64,000 nucleotides of DNA from Candidatus [Bacteroides] periocalifornicus (GTDB lineage Bacteria; Bacteroidota; Bacteroidia; Bacteroidales; CAJPTX01), in contig LIIK01000001.1 of the NCBI GenBank assembly GCA_001421095.1, positions 65,526 to 129,525 of the forward strand, written 5' to 3'. The translations under genes were made by a program, and so were the position numbers. The notes under the pieces were generated by a model. That model was given only the letters and a program-made list of their open reading frames with translations, made no database searches and was not told the origin of the DNA. This document shows, piece by piece, positions 28,046 through 37,128 of this stretch (positions are counted from its first letter, which is position 1; the number at the start of each line of letters is the position of its first letter).

Positions 28046-28116
28046 TTGACCCACCAGGATTCGAACCTAGACTAACAGAACCAAAATCTGCTGTGCTGCC
28101 ATTACACAATGGGTCA
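28046..28116 (-). tRNA. tRNA-Gln (anticodon TTG)
   Basis: The minus-strand sequence starts TGACCCATTG and ends TGGGTCA plus an A discriminator, giving a perfect 7-bp acceptor stem. The anticodon arm is CAGA-TTTTGGT-TCTG with TTG, and the T-arm carries GGTTCGAATCC. No CCA is encoded. A GlnRS gene lies 1.5 kb away on the same strand. Confidence 0.95.
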
Positions 28117-28128
28117 GGTTTCCAGTCG

Positions 28129-28136
28129 CAAAGGTA
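28129..28136 (-). promoter_or_regulatory. -7 box for tRNA-Gln
   Basis: TACCTTTG on the minus strand, 13 bases upstream of the tRNA 5' end. Confidence 0.65.
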
Positions 28137-28161
28137 GTAACTTTAGCGCTACCCTCCAAAT

Positions 28162-28560
28162 TTATGCCGTTTTCTCAATCAGGTTGAAATCTATCCCTGC
28201 TATGGCTTCCATATCTTCGCCCCAAGCTCGTCCCTCCTCATCGCCTTCTACATAGTACCAGTTGACCGAGAGGCCATTGTGCGACTTTAGCTCTTGCTGG
28301 CACTTGAGGATGATCCCCATGATGTACTTGACCGAGATGGAGTTGATGTAGTCCATGTTGATGTCTAGCTGCACGGGCTTTCCGCCTGCGGGGCGTTGCT
28401 TCTCGCTGTCGAGGAATTCCTCTAGCCACGCAAGCACTGGCTCATAGAACTCTATGGTATTCTCTGGACGAGAGATGCCAGAGAGCGATAGAACCCGGGC
28501 CTCGGGGTCGAAATCAACGTTTGGGGAATACTGCGTGCCAGAGATCTGTAGATGCCTCAT
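28162..28560 (-). CDS. SiaC-family regulatory phosphoprotein (DUF1987)
   Basis: 132 residues. The family pattern is clear: ISGTQYSPNVDFDPEARVLS, GISRPENTIEFYEPVLAWLEEFL and the strand DINMDYINSISVKYIMGII, where the INSIS segment (residues 73-76) matches the place of the phosphorylated Thr/Ser in SiaC. In Pseudomonas SiaC is phosphorylated by SiaB and dephosphorylated by SiaA to control a diguanylate cyclase. Here it stands downstream of a SiaB-like gene but no siaA or siaD is nearby, so the output is unknown. Confidence 0.85.
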   Translation of the reverse strand: MRHLQISGTQYSPNVDFDPEARVLSLSGISRPENTIEFYEPVLAWLEEFLDSEKQRPAGGKPVQLDINMDYINSISVKYIMGIILKCQQELKSHNGLSVNWYYVEGDEEGRAWGEDMEAIAGIDFNLIEKTA

Positions 28561-28699
28561 AGCTACACGGAGTTTATTATACAGTGGATTAAAATTGCGG
28601 GGCTCGTGGCTGTGGTAGAATCGGCCTTCGCGGTTCTGGGTATGACCCTACAGGCTCTGCGCTAAAATGGCGCCCCCAACCTGCCCGCGGCGTACTCTC

Positions 28700-29299
28700 T
28701 CAGGTTCCTAGTTCACTGCCCCATGCCGATGCTGTAGCGCTGCGCTCACCCACATGGGCTCTGAAGGTGAACAGGCAGTAGCCCAACTCGTCGCGGGTAA
28801 ACGTCCATTCAAACCCTCGGCAAGAACGCACGCAGGAGAGCAACCCTAGCCCAGCACCACCCTTCATTGAGACTCCCCCCCCTACTAGTCTTGCGCGAAT
28901 GGTATGATTGCACTCCTGCATATCCATCTGCTGAAGGCGGGTAAGGTAACCCTCCAGAAAGGCTCGCTGCACTGGTAGCACGCGGTTCGTGACCTCCAGC
29001 ATAATACCTCCATGCTCTTCCACGCCCACCTGTAGGCCAACCCAAGGTGTAGCCTCGCCACCGTGGGTATGCCCATAGCGGTAGGCATTCTCCAAAAGCT
29101 CTATGAGGATATGGCGAACCCTATTCCGGAGCACCACCCCAATGCTCTGTGCTGCTAGCAGTGCCGCCACCTCGCCTACTATGGAGTCTATCCCTCCAAA
29201 GGTAAGCTCCCCGTCCCAGGAGAAGAGCGTACCTGCCCGCGCGCAAAGCCCTACTGCGCTAGAACTATGGCTGTAGCAATCCTTCCGTTGCGCTACCAT
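28700..29299 (-). CDS. SiaB-like kinase (HATPase fold)
   Basis: 199 residues. It has a GHKL-type ATPase fold: the N-box HILIELLENAYRYG (Glu70-Asn71) and the glycine box GGAGLGLLS, with a beta-strand lid between. It matches the SiaB/DUF6272 type of protein kinase that phosphorylates SiaC, encoded 139 bases downstream on the same strand. The longer C-terminal tail (SATASAWGSELGT) is not conserved. The pair probably forms a small partner-switch circuit in the cytoplasm. Confidence rests on motif and gene pairing together. Confidence 0.75.
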   Translation of the reverse strand: MVAQRKDCYSHSSSAVGLCARAGTLFSWDGELTFGGIDSIVGEVAALLAAQSIGVVLRNRVRHILIELLENAYRYGHTHGGEATPWVGLQVGVEEHGGIMLEVTNRVLPVQRAFLEGYLTRLQQMDMQECNHTIRARLVGGGVSMKGGAGLGLLSCVRSCRGFEWTFTRDELGYCLFTFRAHVGERSATASAWGSELGT

Positions 29300-29450
29300 G
29301 CTTCTATTACTTTCACTGCTAGAATAGGCTAGGCCGTATACTACATTCGTTCTGCTGCAGCTTTAACCAGTAAACCGCTCTAGAAAAACGGATGCTAACT
29401 CCCGCTCTCCTTGCGATTTGTACCCACCCCAACACTACGTAATTTGCGCA

Positions 29451-29458
29451 CAAAGGTA
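29451..29458 (-). promoter_or_regulatory. -7 box, probably for siaB-siaC
   Basis: TACCTTTG on the minus strand about 150 bases upstream of the siaB-like start, leaving a long leader. The rest of 29300-29629 shows no gene. Confidence 0.5.
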
Positions 29459-29629
29459 ATGCAAATCCCCACGAAAACCTACTAGTAAAGGGGATTCGGA
29501 TTCGATTTTTCCCTTTGCTCGCACGCTACAAGCCCGCCGTTCCTGCGCCATGCGGCACTCACTGTTCACCCTCCCCTCAAAAAAAATCGGGTCGCCTCCC
29601 CCTCCAGCTACCGCCGTACTGGGGCTACG

Positions 29630-31309
29630 CTATTCGCCCGCCACCTTAGCCCACGTATCCTTAAGGGGGACCGTGCGGTTCAGCACCATGCTATGGGGTT
29701 GGCTATCGTAATCAAAGCAGAAGTACCCCAGCCGCTCAAATTGGATCTTAGCATCTTGCGGGAGCTCCGCAACGCTGGGCTCTAGGTAGCCTCGCACCAC
29801 CGTGAGCGAATTGGGATTCAGGTTATCCTTCCAGCTCCCTCCTTCGGGGTAATCGCTGGGATCTATTGTCTTGAAAAGCCTATCGAACAGGCGCACCTCA
29901 GCCTCCACGGCATGCTGGGCAGACACCCAATGGATGGTGCTCTTCACCTTACGACCGTCGGGCGAATTGCCACCTCGCGATGCGGGGTCGTGGCTACAGT
30001 GGAGCAATACCACCTCTCCGTTGGCATCCTTCTCTACGCGCTCGCACCGGATGAAATAGCCGTAACGAAGCCGTACCTCTGTGCCGGGCGATAGGCGGTA
30101 GAATTTCTTGGCGGGCACCTCCATAAAATCATCCCGCTCTATGTAGAGCTCTCGGCTGAAGGGGATCTTCCGGGTACCAGCCCCCTCATCCTCAGGGTTA
30201 TTCACCGCCTCTAGCCATTCTACCTGCCCCTGCGGATAGGTGTCTATAACCACCTTCAGCGGATTCAACACTCCCATACGGCGAAGGGCGCGCTTATTGA
30301 GGTCTTCGCGCACGTAGAACTCCAGCAACGAGAGGTCTATAACGTTATCGCGCTTGGCCACGCCCACGGCCTCGGCAAAGGCCTTTACCGCCTCGGGGGT
30401 ATACCCACGCCGGCGAAGGGCGCAGATGGTGGGCATGCGGGGATCGTCCCAACCTGCCACCACCCCGGTCTGCACCAGCTCTAGCAATCGCCTCTTGCTC
30501 ATGACGGTGTAGGTGAGATTAAGGCGGGCAAACTCATACTGATGCGAGGGGAAGATGCCGAGCTTCTCTATGAACCAATCGTACAGCGGGCGGTGGACAT
30601 CGAACTCTAGGGTGCAGATGGAGTGGGTGATATTCTCTATAGAGTCGCACTGCCCGTGGGCAAAGTCATACATCGGATATATGCACCACGAGTCGCCAGT
30701 ACGATGGTGGTGGGCGTAGAGTATCCGGTAGAGAATGGGATCGCGCATGAGCATGTTGGGGTGCGCCATGTCTATTTTCGCACGGACGACCTTAGCCCCC
30801 TCTGGGAACTCCCCAGCCCGCATCCGATGGAGAAGATCGAGGTTCTCGACAGGCGTCCTATCGCGCCAAGGGCTATTGACACCCGGCTGGGTAACCGTGC
30901 CGCGCCCCACACGTATCTCCTCCTGTGTCTGGTCATCTACGTAGGCTAGGCCAGCCTCCATAAGCTGTTCGCACCACTTGTAGAGCTGCCCAAAGTAGTC
31001 TGAGGCATAGCGTTCCCGAGCCCACTGAAAGCCTAGCCAACGGATATCCTCCTTTATAGAATCTACGTACTCCACATCCTCCTTGGTGGGGTTGGTATCA
31101 TCAAAACGGAGGTTGGTCTCTCCCCCGAACTGCTTGGCCAGCCCGAAATTGATGCAGATCGACTTGGCATGCCCAATATGCAGATAGCCATTGGGTTCAG
31201 GCGGGAAGCGCGTAAGCACTCGCCCTCCATGTGTGCCATTGGCCACGTCGGCCGCAATGATCTCTTCGAGGAAGTTGGGCGTTCTACCCTGGGTTTCTTT
31301 CGTCTCCAT
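29630..31309 (-). CDS. glnS: Glutaminyl-tRNA synthetase
   Basis: 559 residues from the ATG at 31309 (a TTG two codons earlier is also in frame). Class I signatures: [20 protein letters not shown] (HIGH) and VMSKRRL (KMSKS). [17 protein letters not shown] and the C-terminal anticodon-binding beta-barrels ([24 protein letters not shown]) match bacterial GlnRS rather than GluRS. It charges the tRNA-Gln found at 28046-28116 directly. It starts right after the terminator of the upstream TPM gene, with its own TACATTTG promoter. Confidence 0.96.
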   Translation of the reverse strand: METKETQGRTPNFLEEIIAADVANGTHGGRVLTRFPPEPNGYLHIGHAKSICINFGLAKQFGGETNLRFDDTNPTKEDVEYVDSIKEDIRWLGFQWARERYASDYFGQLYKWCEQLMEAGLAYVDDQTQEEIRVGRGTVTQPGVNSPWRDRTPVENLDLLHRMRAGEFPEGAKVVRAKIDMAHPNMLMRDPILYRILYAHHHRTGDSWCIYPMYDFAHGQCDSIENITHSICTLEFDVHRPLYDWFIEKLGIFPSHQYEFARLNLTYTVMSKRRLLELVQTGVVAGWDDPRMPTICALRRRGYTPEAVKAFAEAVGVAKRDNVIDLSLLEFYVREDLNKRALRRMGVLNPLKVVIDTYPQGQVEWLEAVNNPEDEGAGTRKIPFSRELYIERDDFMEVPAKKFYRLSPGTEVRLRYGYFIRCERVEKDANGEVVLLHCSHDPASRGGNSPDGRKVKSTIHWVSAQHAVEAEVRLFDRLFKTIDPSDYPEGGSWKDNLNPNSLTVVRGYLEPSVAELPQDAKIQFERLGYFCFDYDSQPHSMVLNRTVPLKDTWAKVAGE

Positions 31310-31361
31310 AGCCAAAAACTTGTGGTGCGTATTACCAGGTTAAAAATGTAGTACCACGCAG

Positions 31362-31369
31362 CAAATGTA
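31362..31369 (-). promoter_or_regulatory. -7 box for glnS
   Basis: TACATTTG on the minus strand, 53 bases before the ATG. Confidence 0.65.
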
Positions 31370-31403
31370 GCAAAATATGGTGAAAATAGCGCAATGATTT
31401 CCA

Positions 31404-31434
31404 TAAAAAAAGCGCTGGAGAGTCCCCCAACGCT
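31404..31434 (-). terminator. Terminator after the TPM gene
   Basis: On the minus strand AGCGTTGG pairs with CCAGCGCT (one G-U) and is followed by TTTTTTTATGG. Confidence 0.75.
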
Positions 31435-31455
31435 TGCATTGTCTGCCGAATTCAT

Positions 31456-32574
31456 TCAGAATCTCGCACCACCACCACCTCCTCCGAACGAGCCGCCACC
31501 CCCAGAATTGCTACGCCCTGAGGAACTTCTTCCACCACTGCCTCCACCTCCTCGCCCTACAGCCATTAGGATGAAAATGAGGATCTTGAAGAGGACGCGA
31601 ACATAGTTGCTACGAAAATAGCGAACGAAATTCTGCTCGCCCGTCGGCCGGTTCCGCTGCAGGAAGTAGTAAACGATAAAACCCAGCGTGTAGGGCGCAA
31701 GGAGGTAGAGGAAGATAATCCGCCCCCAGCTAGGCAAATCGTCATCGCTCGACTGCGGGGGAGTGCCGCCCCCTCCCCATTGGAATTTGCCCGCAGCCTG
31801 GGCTATCACGGCACTCACGCCCGTCTGTAGGGCAACGTCATACCTCCCGGCTACTGCCAGCGGCCCCATAATCTCTCGGGCTATCCGTGCAGCCTCTGCA
31901 TCGGTAATCTTCTCCTCCATCCCGTACCCCACGGCTATGTAACCCTCGCCGTAGTCACCCGCAGGTCTCTTCGCGAGATTCTCCTCGGCGAGCATGGCGC
32001 CTGAGAACTCCCCAAGCCGCGACAGTAGCAGGGAGTGCCCCGCAAACTGCGATTCTACACCAGCCCCAAGGGTCGTTTCAAGTGCCGTTTCTATTCCATC
32101 GGGTATCGCCTTTAGGCTATCTGCTGGCAGCCATGGCGGCATACTCCCCGGGCGTAGCAGCAGAATTACCCCGTTATCTACCCCCTTTCGTCCAGCCCTC
32201 CACTGATTGCCAAGGCGCGTGGCAAAGCTGTTGGCATCCCACCCCTGGAAATCGGGCACGGTAACCACGTAGATCTGCGAGCTGGTAGAATCGACGTAGT
32301 CCTCTAGCATCGCCTCCAGCTGCGCGAATTGCCCAGGAGTTAGCAGGTGGGCCGAATCATTGACGTAGTACCGCGGCAATGGGAGCAACGCCTTTTCATC
32401 CCCCGCGGTAGTCTCCCTATACGGTGGCGAGGTAACAGCTTCGGAACGAGGATGCCCTGTGGGTTCGTCATCTTTACAACCTGTGCAGAAGCACCCTGCA
32501 AGAAATGCTGAAAAGGCAATGATGCACAGCACGATAAGACAACCAATAGCACCTTTACGCTGCTTGCTCTCCAT
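31456..32574 (-). CDS. TPM-domain (YgcG-type) membrane lipoprotein
   Basis: 372 residues. The lipoprotein signal ends in FLAGCFC. The TPM domain (about 70-250) begins YYVNDSAHLLTPGQFAQLEAML with the typical SSQIYVVTVPDFQGWDANSFATRL, WRAGRKGVDNGVILLLRP and YGEGYIAVGYGMEEKI. Two hydrophobic segments follow (about 285-305 and 325-345), and the tail is GGGGSFGGGGGGARF, the Gly-rich end typical of YgcG proteins. The function of this envelope family is unresolved; TPM domains have been linked to phosphatase activity and photosystem repair in plants. Confidence 0.88.
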   Translation of the reverse strand: MESKQRKGAIGCLIVLCIIAFSAFLAGCFCTGCKDDEPTGHPRSEAVTSPPYRETTAGDEKALLPLPRYYVNDSAHLLTPGQFAQLEAMLEDYVDSTSSQIYVVTVPDFQGWDANSFATRLGNQWRAGRKGVDNGVILLLRPGSMPPWLPADSLKAIPDGIETALETTLGAGVESQFAGHSLLLSRLGEFSGAMLAEENLAKRPAGDYGEGYIAVGYGMEEKITDAEAARIAREIMGPLAVAGRYDVALQTGVSAVIAQAAGKFQWGGGGTPPQSSDDDLPSWGRIIFLYLLAPYTLGFIVYYFLQRNRPTGEQNFVRYFRSNYVRVLFKILIFILMAVGRGGGGSGGRSSSGRSNSGGGGSFGGGGGGARF

Positions 32575-32724
32575 TACGGATAATAGTTTAAGTGCCGCAT
32601 AGCCACTCGCTGTCAGAACCTTGCGCCTCCGCCACCTACACCAAATCGACCTTTGCCCGTACCCTTGGCGCGCCCTAATGTACGCAAAGAGATTTCACCT
32701 CCACTCTCTTCGCAATCCCTGCGG

Positions 32725-32732
32725 CAAAGGTA
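32725..32732 (-). promoter_or_regulatory. -7 box upstream of the TPM gene
   Basis: TACCTTTG on the minus strand, about 150 bases upstream of the ATG. A degenerate family D palindrome overlaps at 32742-32770. Confidence 0.5.
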
Positions 32733-32772
32733 GCCACTTGCAGGGGAATTTTCGCAACTTGAGAAGATTTCC

Positions 32773-33459
32773 CTACACCTTCAGACCTCGGAGGTAATCC
32801 TTCAACTCTGGTGCTATCCTACGGCTCTCTATGGCCTTCTGAATCGCCCTGTTGTGCGTCCAGGGCTCTAGCCGACGCTCCTCTATGTAGGGTAGGGACG
32901 CCTCCTGCTGCTTGGCTAAAGCCGTGGCAAAGTACCAGGCCACCATCATCCGCACGTAGTAATCGCCGTGCTTCACCCCTGCCGCCCAATCTAGGTACTC
33001 AGGGCGAAATCCCGCACCCAGGAAATGCTGCATCAGCATTCCCACGCCGAAACGAACCGTGTACGTGTGCTCGCTCTTTATCCACACGGGAATCTGCTGG
33101 AGGAGCAGAGCTGGGTACTTCGCAAAGACTTTCGGGGAGAAGATGTCGCATGTAGCCCAATCTGAAATGAAGGGCAAAAATCGCTCGGTCGCTGCAAGCA
33201 CCTCCTCCATGTCCTGCATCTCGCACACCAGCAGGGCGTGCAGCCCATTCTCCTCGAGGTAGACATGCGGGCACTGCTGTAAAAATGCCCTGCACTCCTC
33301 TGGATGCTCCCTGTAAAGGGAATTCGCCAACGCCCGCAGCAGGGGAACGCGGACTCCTAGGATTGCCTCCCGATCTACTGTAGGGATAAGTTTGCTCTGA
33401 AAATCTGCATAGCCAGAATCTGCCAACTCCGCAAGCGCAGGGTAGAATATCGATTCCAT
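32773..33459 (-). CDS. DNA alkylation repair (AlkD/HEAT-like) protein
   Basis: 228 residues from the ATG at 33459. A longer in-frame start at 33510 would lie inside the rpsT terminator, so it is rejected. The protein is built of helical HEAT-like repeats: ILGVRVPLLRALANSLYRE, FLPFISDWATCDIFSPKVF, KSEHTYTVRFGVGMLMQHFL and YVRMMVAWYFATALAK. These match the AlkD/DUF of base-excision DNA glycosylases for bulky alkyl adducts, including the conserved SDWATCD and RxxxVGMLM blocks. Some relatives lack glycosylase activity, so the family is firm but the activity inferred. Confidence 0.85.
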   Translation of the reverse strand: MESIFYPALAELADSGYADFQSKLIPTVDREAILGVRVPLLRALANSLYREHPEECRAFLQQCPHVYLEENGLHALLVCEMQDMEEVLAATERFLPFISDWATCDIFSPKVFAKYPALLLQQIPVWIKSEHTYTVRFGVGMLMQHFLGAGFRPEYLDWAAGVKHGDYYVRMMVAWYFATALAKQQEASLPYIEERRLEPWTHNRAIQKAIESRRIAPELKDYLRGLKV

Positions 33460-33469
33460 CACTTTAGAC

Positions 33470-33500
33470 AAAAAAAGGAGGACACCGCTCGGCATCCTCC
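33470..33500 (-). terminator. Terminator after rpsT
   Basis: GGAGGATGCC pairs with GGTGTCCTCC (one G-U) around a GAGC loop and is followed by TTTTTTT on the minus strand. Confidence 0.85.
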
Positions 33501-33569
33501 AGAATTCCAAATTAAACCCTTCTCTCCCACAAGCCTTCGGGCTAACCAGGGAAAGACCCTCAACAGTGG

Positions 33570-33848
33570 CTAGCTAGCAGGGGCTGTTGCCTCTTTCCTC
33601 AATGCGTTCACATGCTTGGCCAGCTTGCTCTTGAGGTTGGAGGCTTTATTCGCATGGATAATATTCTTGTGCGCAAGCTTATCGAGATGCTTCATCACAG
33701 TGGGGAGCAGCTCTGCAGCCTTGTCTGCATCCTTCTCTGCGCGGAGATCCCGCACTAGGGTACGTGCGGTCTTGGCGTAGTAACGATTGTGCAGCCTCCG
33801 CTTCTCGTTCTGCCTAACGCGCTTTTTCGCCGACTTAATATTTGCCAT
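33570..33848 (-). CDS. rpsT: 30S ribosomal protein S20
   Basis: 92 residues. The N-terminus MANIKSAKKRVRQNEKRRLH and the rest (NRYYAKTARTLVRDL, LDKLAHKNIIHANKASNLKS) are diagnostic for bS20, which binds 16S rRNA early in assembly. It lies 37 bases downstream of tRNA-Glu on the same strand and may be co-transcribed from the tRNA promoter. It ends at a strong terminator. Confidence 0.97.
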   Translation of the reverse strand: MANIKSAKKRVRQNEKRRLHNRYYAKTARTLVRDLRAEKDADKAAELLPTVMKHLDKLAHKNIIHANKASNLKSKLAKHVNALRKEATAPAS

Positions 33849-33885
33849 CGCCTCTACGGAAAATCTACTTTCAAAATCCTAACTG

Positions 33886-33957
33886 TAGCCCGTAGCGGAA
33901 TCGAACCGCTGTTACAAGGATGAAAACCTTGCGTCCTAACCCCTAGACGAACGGGCC
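33886..33957 (-). tRNA. tRNA-Glu (anticodon TTC)
   Basis: The minus strand reads GGCCCGTTCGTCTAGGGG at the 5' end and GGTTCGATTCCGCTACGGGC near the 3' end. The anticodon arm CAAGG-TTTTCAT-CCTTG gives TTC. The acceptor stem pairs apart from the G1-U72 usual for this tRNA. No CCA is encoded. Confidence 0.95.
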
Positions 33958-33989
33958 CTTGTCCCCACAACCCTACCGATTTGCGAGTG

Positions 33990-33997
33990 CAAAGGTA
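33990..33997 (-). promoter_or_regulatory. -7 box for tRNA-Glu (and probably rpsT)
   Basis: TACCTTTG on the minus strand, 33 bases upstream of the tRNA. Confidence 0.65.
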
Positions 33998-34073
33998 GGG
34001 CTTTTTTCTGATCCCGCAATACCTGCAGCAAAATATTTTAGGATCAAGGAGGCCCGTCAATGCGCTATACGCT

Positions 34074-34577
34074 CTATTTGAACACGTAGCGCACCGAGAC
34101 TCCAGCATTCCACCAGAGCCCTATCCTACCCGGGAAGTTGAGCACTGGCAGCACATCGATGCTCAGCGCGAGCGGAATATCTTCAAATACGTATTCCACG
34201 CCCGTTACCCCATCGAGGCCTGCGTAAATATCTGAGAACTGCGAATCGGCATACGGATTGTAAGCTGAGGCTCGCCCTGTAGCCACATGCGCTCCGCCGC
34301 CCAGGAAGGGACGCAGCCCGGGTACGCCCGGCAGGTAGAGATGATACTCATACAGCCCTGTAATCCCTATGCCGAAAGAGCCGAAACTAGTGATGCCCTC
34401 TAGCGCGGAGCGATCGTTTAAGAACCCCTTGATACTGGCCCCGAAGAGCGGTGATCCGAACCGCCCGCCCAATGCCCACGTGTAAAAATGCTGTGCCTTT
34501 GCACTGCCGCATAGCAGTAGTAACCCTATTGCCGCGCCCAGCAGTACTCGGGTCGCTGTCCTTCCCTGAGTTTTCAT
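34074..34577 (-). CDS. Small predicted outer-membrane beta-barrel protein
   Basis: 167 residues from the ATG at 34577, which is preceded by a very good Shine-Dalgarno (AGGAGGAAGG), unusual in this window. The signal peptide ends SAKAQ. The body is an eight-stranded-type barrel with glycine-aromatic strands (FYTWALGGRFGSPLFGASIKG, GSFGIGITGLYEYHLYL, LRPFLGGGAHVA) and a closing strand WWNAGVSVRYVFK. Such small barrels resemble OmpW/OmpA-like fold proteins. No specific function can be given. Confidence 0.75.
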   Translation of the reverse strand: MKTQGRTATRVLLGAAIGLLLLCGSAKAQHFYTWALGGRFGSPLFGASIKGFLNDRSALEGITSFGSFGIGITGLYEYHLYLPGVPGLRPFLGGGAHVATGRASAYNPYADSQFSDIYAGLDGVTGVEYVFEDIPLALSIDVLPVLNFPGRIGLWWNAGVSVRYVFK

Positions 34578-34815
34578 ACCTTCCTCCTGCAATCTATTCA
34601 AAACTAACACGCTTACCGTTGTATTAACGGTTGCAAATACGGGGTTAGTATTCCCAGTGCTCAGGAATACCAACCCCGCATACTATAGGCTGGGCAGGTT
34701 CTGCTACGCCGCGCCGCTTGCTATTACAGTCCCAACACGCCTTCTGTTGCCCGTGTTCCCATATGGCACTTTCCCACCCCTATCTGATAATGGAAGCCCC
34801 AAACAACACCCGCGC

Positions 34816-36228
34816 TCAGGGCTGATGATCTACATTGCCCGCCTTGCCCTTCACGTATTCGTCTATTGCCTTGGCTGCCTTTCTGCCGGCCCCCATGGCG
34901 AGTATCACGGTGGCTGCGCCAGAGACGGCATCCCCCCCGGCAAATACCCCTTCACGCGTGGTTTGCCCGGTCTCGTCTTCGGCTACTATACCGCCCCATT
35001 TCTGCACCATAAGCCCTGGGGTAGTAGATGCAATGAGGGGATTGGGCGAGGTGCCGAGCGACATTACCACTACATCGCACTCTATCTCAAACTCAGAGCC
35101 TGGCACTGGGGCTGGCCTGCGCCGCCCGCTCTCATCGGGTTCGCCCAGCGCCATTTTCACCGCCTTTATTCCCCGTACCCATCCCTTATCGGTTCCCAGA
35201 ATCTCCACGGGGTTGCTCAGCAGGTGGAATTGGATCCCCTCCTCCTTGGCGTGGTGCACCTCCTCCACCCTGGCGGGAAGCTCCACCTCGCTACGCCGAT
35301 ACACCAGGTGAACCTCTGCACCCAGCCGAGCGGCGGTACGCGCAGCATCCATTGCCACGTTTCCACCACCCACTACCACCACCCGTTTTCCCACGTAAAC
35401 CGGGGTGTCGTAGCTCTTATCGAAGGCCTTCATGAGGTTCGCGCGCGTCAGCAGCTCGTTGGCCGATAGCACGCCATTGAGATTCTCACCAGGGATGCCC
35501 ATGAACTTGGGAAGGCCGGCACCCGAGGAGATGAATACCGCATCGTACCCCTCCTGATCCAAGAGGGAGTCTATGGTAACCGTTCGCCCTACCACCACAT
35601 CGGTCTCAATCTCCACCCCCAGGCTACGAACGTTGTCTATCTCCTTCAGCACCACCTCCTTTTTGGGCAATCTGAACTCCGGGATGCCGTAGGCCAACAC
35701 CCCCCCGCTCTCATGCAGGGCCTCGAATATCTTCACCCTGTAGCCCCATCGGGCCAGGTCGCTAGCGCAGGCCAACCCTGCAGGGCCGCTGCCCACTATA
35801 GCCACCTTATGCCCATTGGCGGGCGCTATGGTCTTGTCAAAATACCCCTCCTTCCGCGCGGTGTCTGCCGCAAAGCGCTCCAGCTTGCCGATGGCCACTG
35901 GTTCTCCTTTCACGCCCTTTATGCAAGCCCCCTCGCACTGGGTTTCTTGGGGGCACACACGCCCGCACACTGCCGGTAGGCTACTATCCTGCCACAGCAC
36001 ATCGGCAGCTTTTAGCGGCCTTCCGAGCGCAATCTGCATGATGAACTGCGGGATCTGGATATTCACGGGGCAGGCGGGTACGCACCGCGGATTTCTGCAT
36101 TGCAGGCAGCGTTCTGCCTCGCGCTGCGCCTCCTCTATGCTGTAGCCGTAGCAAACCTCCTCAAAGTTCTTGACCCGTTCCTCGGGAGCCTGTTCCCGCA
36201 CGGGCGTACGTCCTATTTTCTCTGCCAT
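34816..36228 (-). CDS. NADPH-binding flavoprotein of glutamate synthase small-subunit type (NfnB/SudA-like)
   Basis: 470 residues. The N-terminal Fer4_20 domain carries two [4Fe-4S] cysteine clusters (CLQCRNPRCVPACPV, CGRVCPQETQCEGAC). It is followed by an FAD site (VAIVGSGPAGLACASDLA) and an NADPH site (VVVVGGGNVAMDAARTA), and ends with TREGVFAGGDAVSGAATVILAM. Annotated widely as homotetrameric NADPH-dependent glutamate synthase, but the neighbour 6 bases upstream is the partner of NfnB/SudA, so the pair is better read as ferredoxin-dependent NADH:NADP+ transhydrogenase or sulfide dehydrogenase. Glutamate synthase alone is the alternative. Confidence 0.85.
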   Translation of the reverse strand: MAEKIGRTPVREQAPEERVKNFEEVCYGYSIEEAQREAERCLQCRNPRCVPACPVNIQIPQFIMQIALGRPLKAADVLWQDSSLPAVCGRVCPQETQCEGACIKGVKGEPVAIGKLERFAADTARKEGYFDKTIAPANGHKVAIVGSGPAGLACASDLARWGYRVKIFEALHESGGVLAYGIPEFRLPKKEVVLKEIDNVRSLGVEIETDVVVGRTVTIDSLLDQEGYDAVFISSGAGLPKFMGIPGENLNGVLSANELLTRANLMKAFDKSYDTPVYVGKRVVVVGGGNVAMDAARTAARLGAEVHLVYRRSEVELPARVEEVHHAKEEGIQFHLLSNPVEILGTDKGWVRGIKAVKMALGEPDESGRRRPAPVPGSEFEIECDVVVMSLGTSPNPLIASTTPGLMVQKWGGIVAEDETGQTTREGVFAGGDAVSGAATVILAMGAGRKAAKAIDEYVKGKAGNVDHQP

Positions 36229-36234
36229 AGCCCT

Positions 36235-37092
36235 TTACGATTTATGGGTCTCTAGGTATTGCTCTAGCCGCTGGGCTTCTATCGCTTTGTACATCCCCTG
36301 GCGGCGCATGGCCTCGTCAAAATTCACCTGGTGCGCATCGAACTCTGGGCCATCCACGCAGGTGAACATCATTTTACCCCCTATGCTCACGCGGCAAGCA
36401 CCGCACATCCCTGTGGCATCCACCATCAGGGTGTTGAGGCTGGCCACCGTTGGGATTCCAAGCTCCTTGGTGAGGGCTGAGACGAACTTCATCATAATCA
36501 TAGGGCCAATCGTCACAGCGTGGTTATAGAGCTTTCCGTGGTTGATTACCAGATCCTTAAGACAGTCTGTCACCATCCCGTGAAACCCATCGCTCCCGTC
36601 ATCGGTAGCCTGGTAGTAGTTGGCTGCCACCGCCTCCATTTCACTGCGGTAGATCTCAATGCTCTTGGTCTTCGCCCCTATAATCACATCGGGCTTGAAC
36701 CCCCTTTCGGCCAGATATTTAACCTGAGGGTAGATGGGTGCTGCCCCCACGCCACCACCTATGAAAATGATACGTTTCTCAGCTAGCTCCGCATCGGACA
36801 TCTCCACCAGGTCGCTCGGGCGTCCTAGAGGGCCTACGAAGTCGAGTATTGCCCCGCCCTCCTCTATGGCGCACAGCTTACGGGTACTCGCCCCTATGGT
36901 CTGTATCACGATGGTTACCGTTCCCCGTGCTCGGTCATAGTCTGCAATGGTGAGGGGGATGCGCTCCCCTTTCTCATCGGTGCGCACTATGATGAACTGC
37001 CCTGGCTCTGCCGACTCTGCCACTCGCCGCGCCTCTATCTCCATGAGGTAGATGTTGGGGGCGAGCAGCGCCTTCCGCACTATAGTAAACAT
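36235..37092 (-). CDS. Ferredoxin:NADP+ reductase-type subunit (NfnA/SudB-like)
   Basis: 285 residues from the ATG at 37092; a start ten codons earlier would overlap the promoter. It has a FAD-binding beta-barrel (PGQFIIVRTDEKGERIPLTI), an NAD-binding site (IFIGGGVGAAPIYPQVKYL) and a C-terminal [2Fe-2S] cysteine set (DATGMCGACRVSI ... FTCVDGPEF), as in dihydroorotate dehydrogenase electron-transfer and NfnA subunits. With the flavoprotein encoded next it could bifurcate electrons between NADH, NADPH and ferredoxin, matching an anaerobe that also has KorAB. Confidence 0.85.
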   Translation of the reverse strand: MFTIVRKALLAPNIYLMEIEARRVAESAEPGQFIIVRTDEKGERIPLTIADYDRARGTVTIVIQTIGASTRKLCAIEEGGAILDFVGPLGRPSDLVEMSDAELAEKRIIFIGGGVGAAPIYPQVKYLAERGFKPDVIIGAKTKSIEIYRSEMEAVAANYYQATDDGSDGFHGMVTDCLKDLVINHGKLYNHAVTIGPMIMMKFVSALTKELGIPTVASLNTLMVDATGMCGACRVSIGGKMMFTCVDGPEFDAHQVNFDEAMRRQGMYKAIEAQRLEQYLETHKS

Positions 37093-37120
37093 AGACTTGA
37101 CTATAATGGTTTTCCGCCGC

Positions 37121-37128
37121 AAAATTAG
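37121..37128 (-). promoter_or_regulatory. -7 box for the nfnAB-like operon
   Basis: TAATTTTG on the minus strand, 29 bases before the ATG. The rest of 37093-37343 shows no gene or repeat. Confidence 0.55.

Noticed and set aside
34657..35469. 270-codon plus-strand ORF
   Set aside because: Antisense of the NfnB-like gene; no family features.
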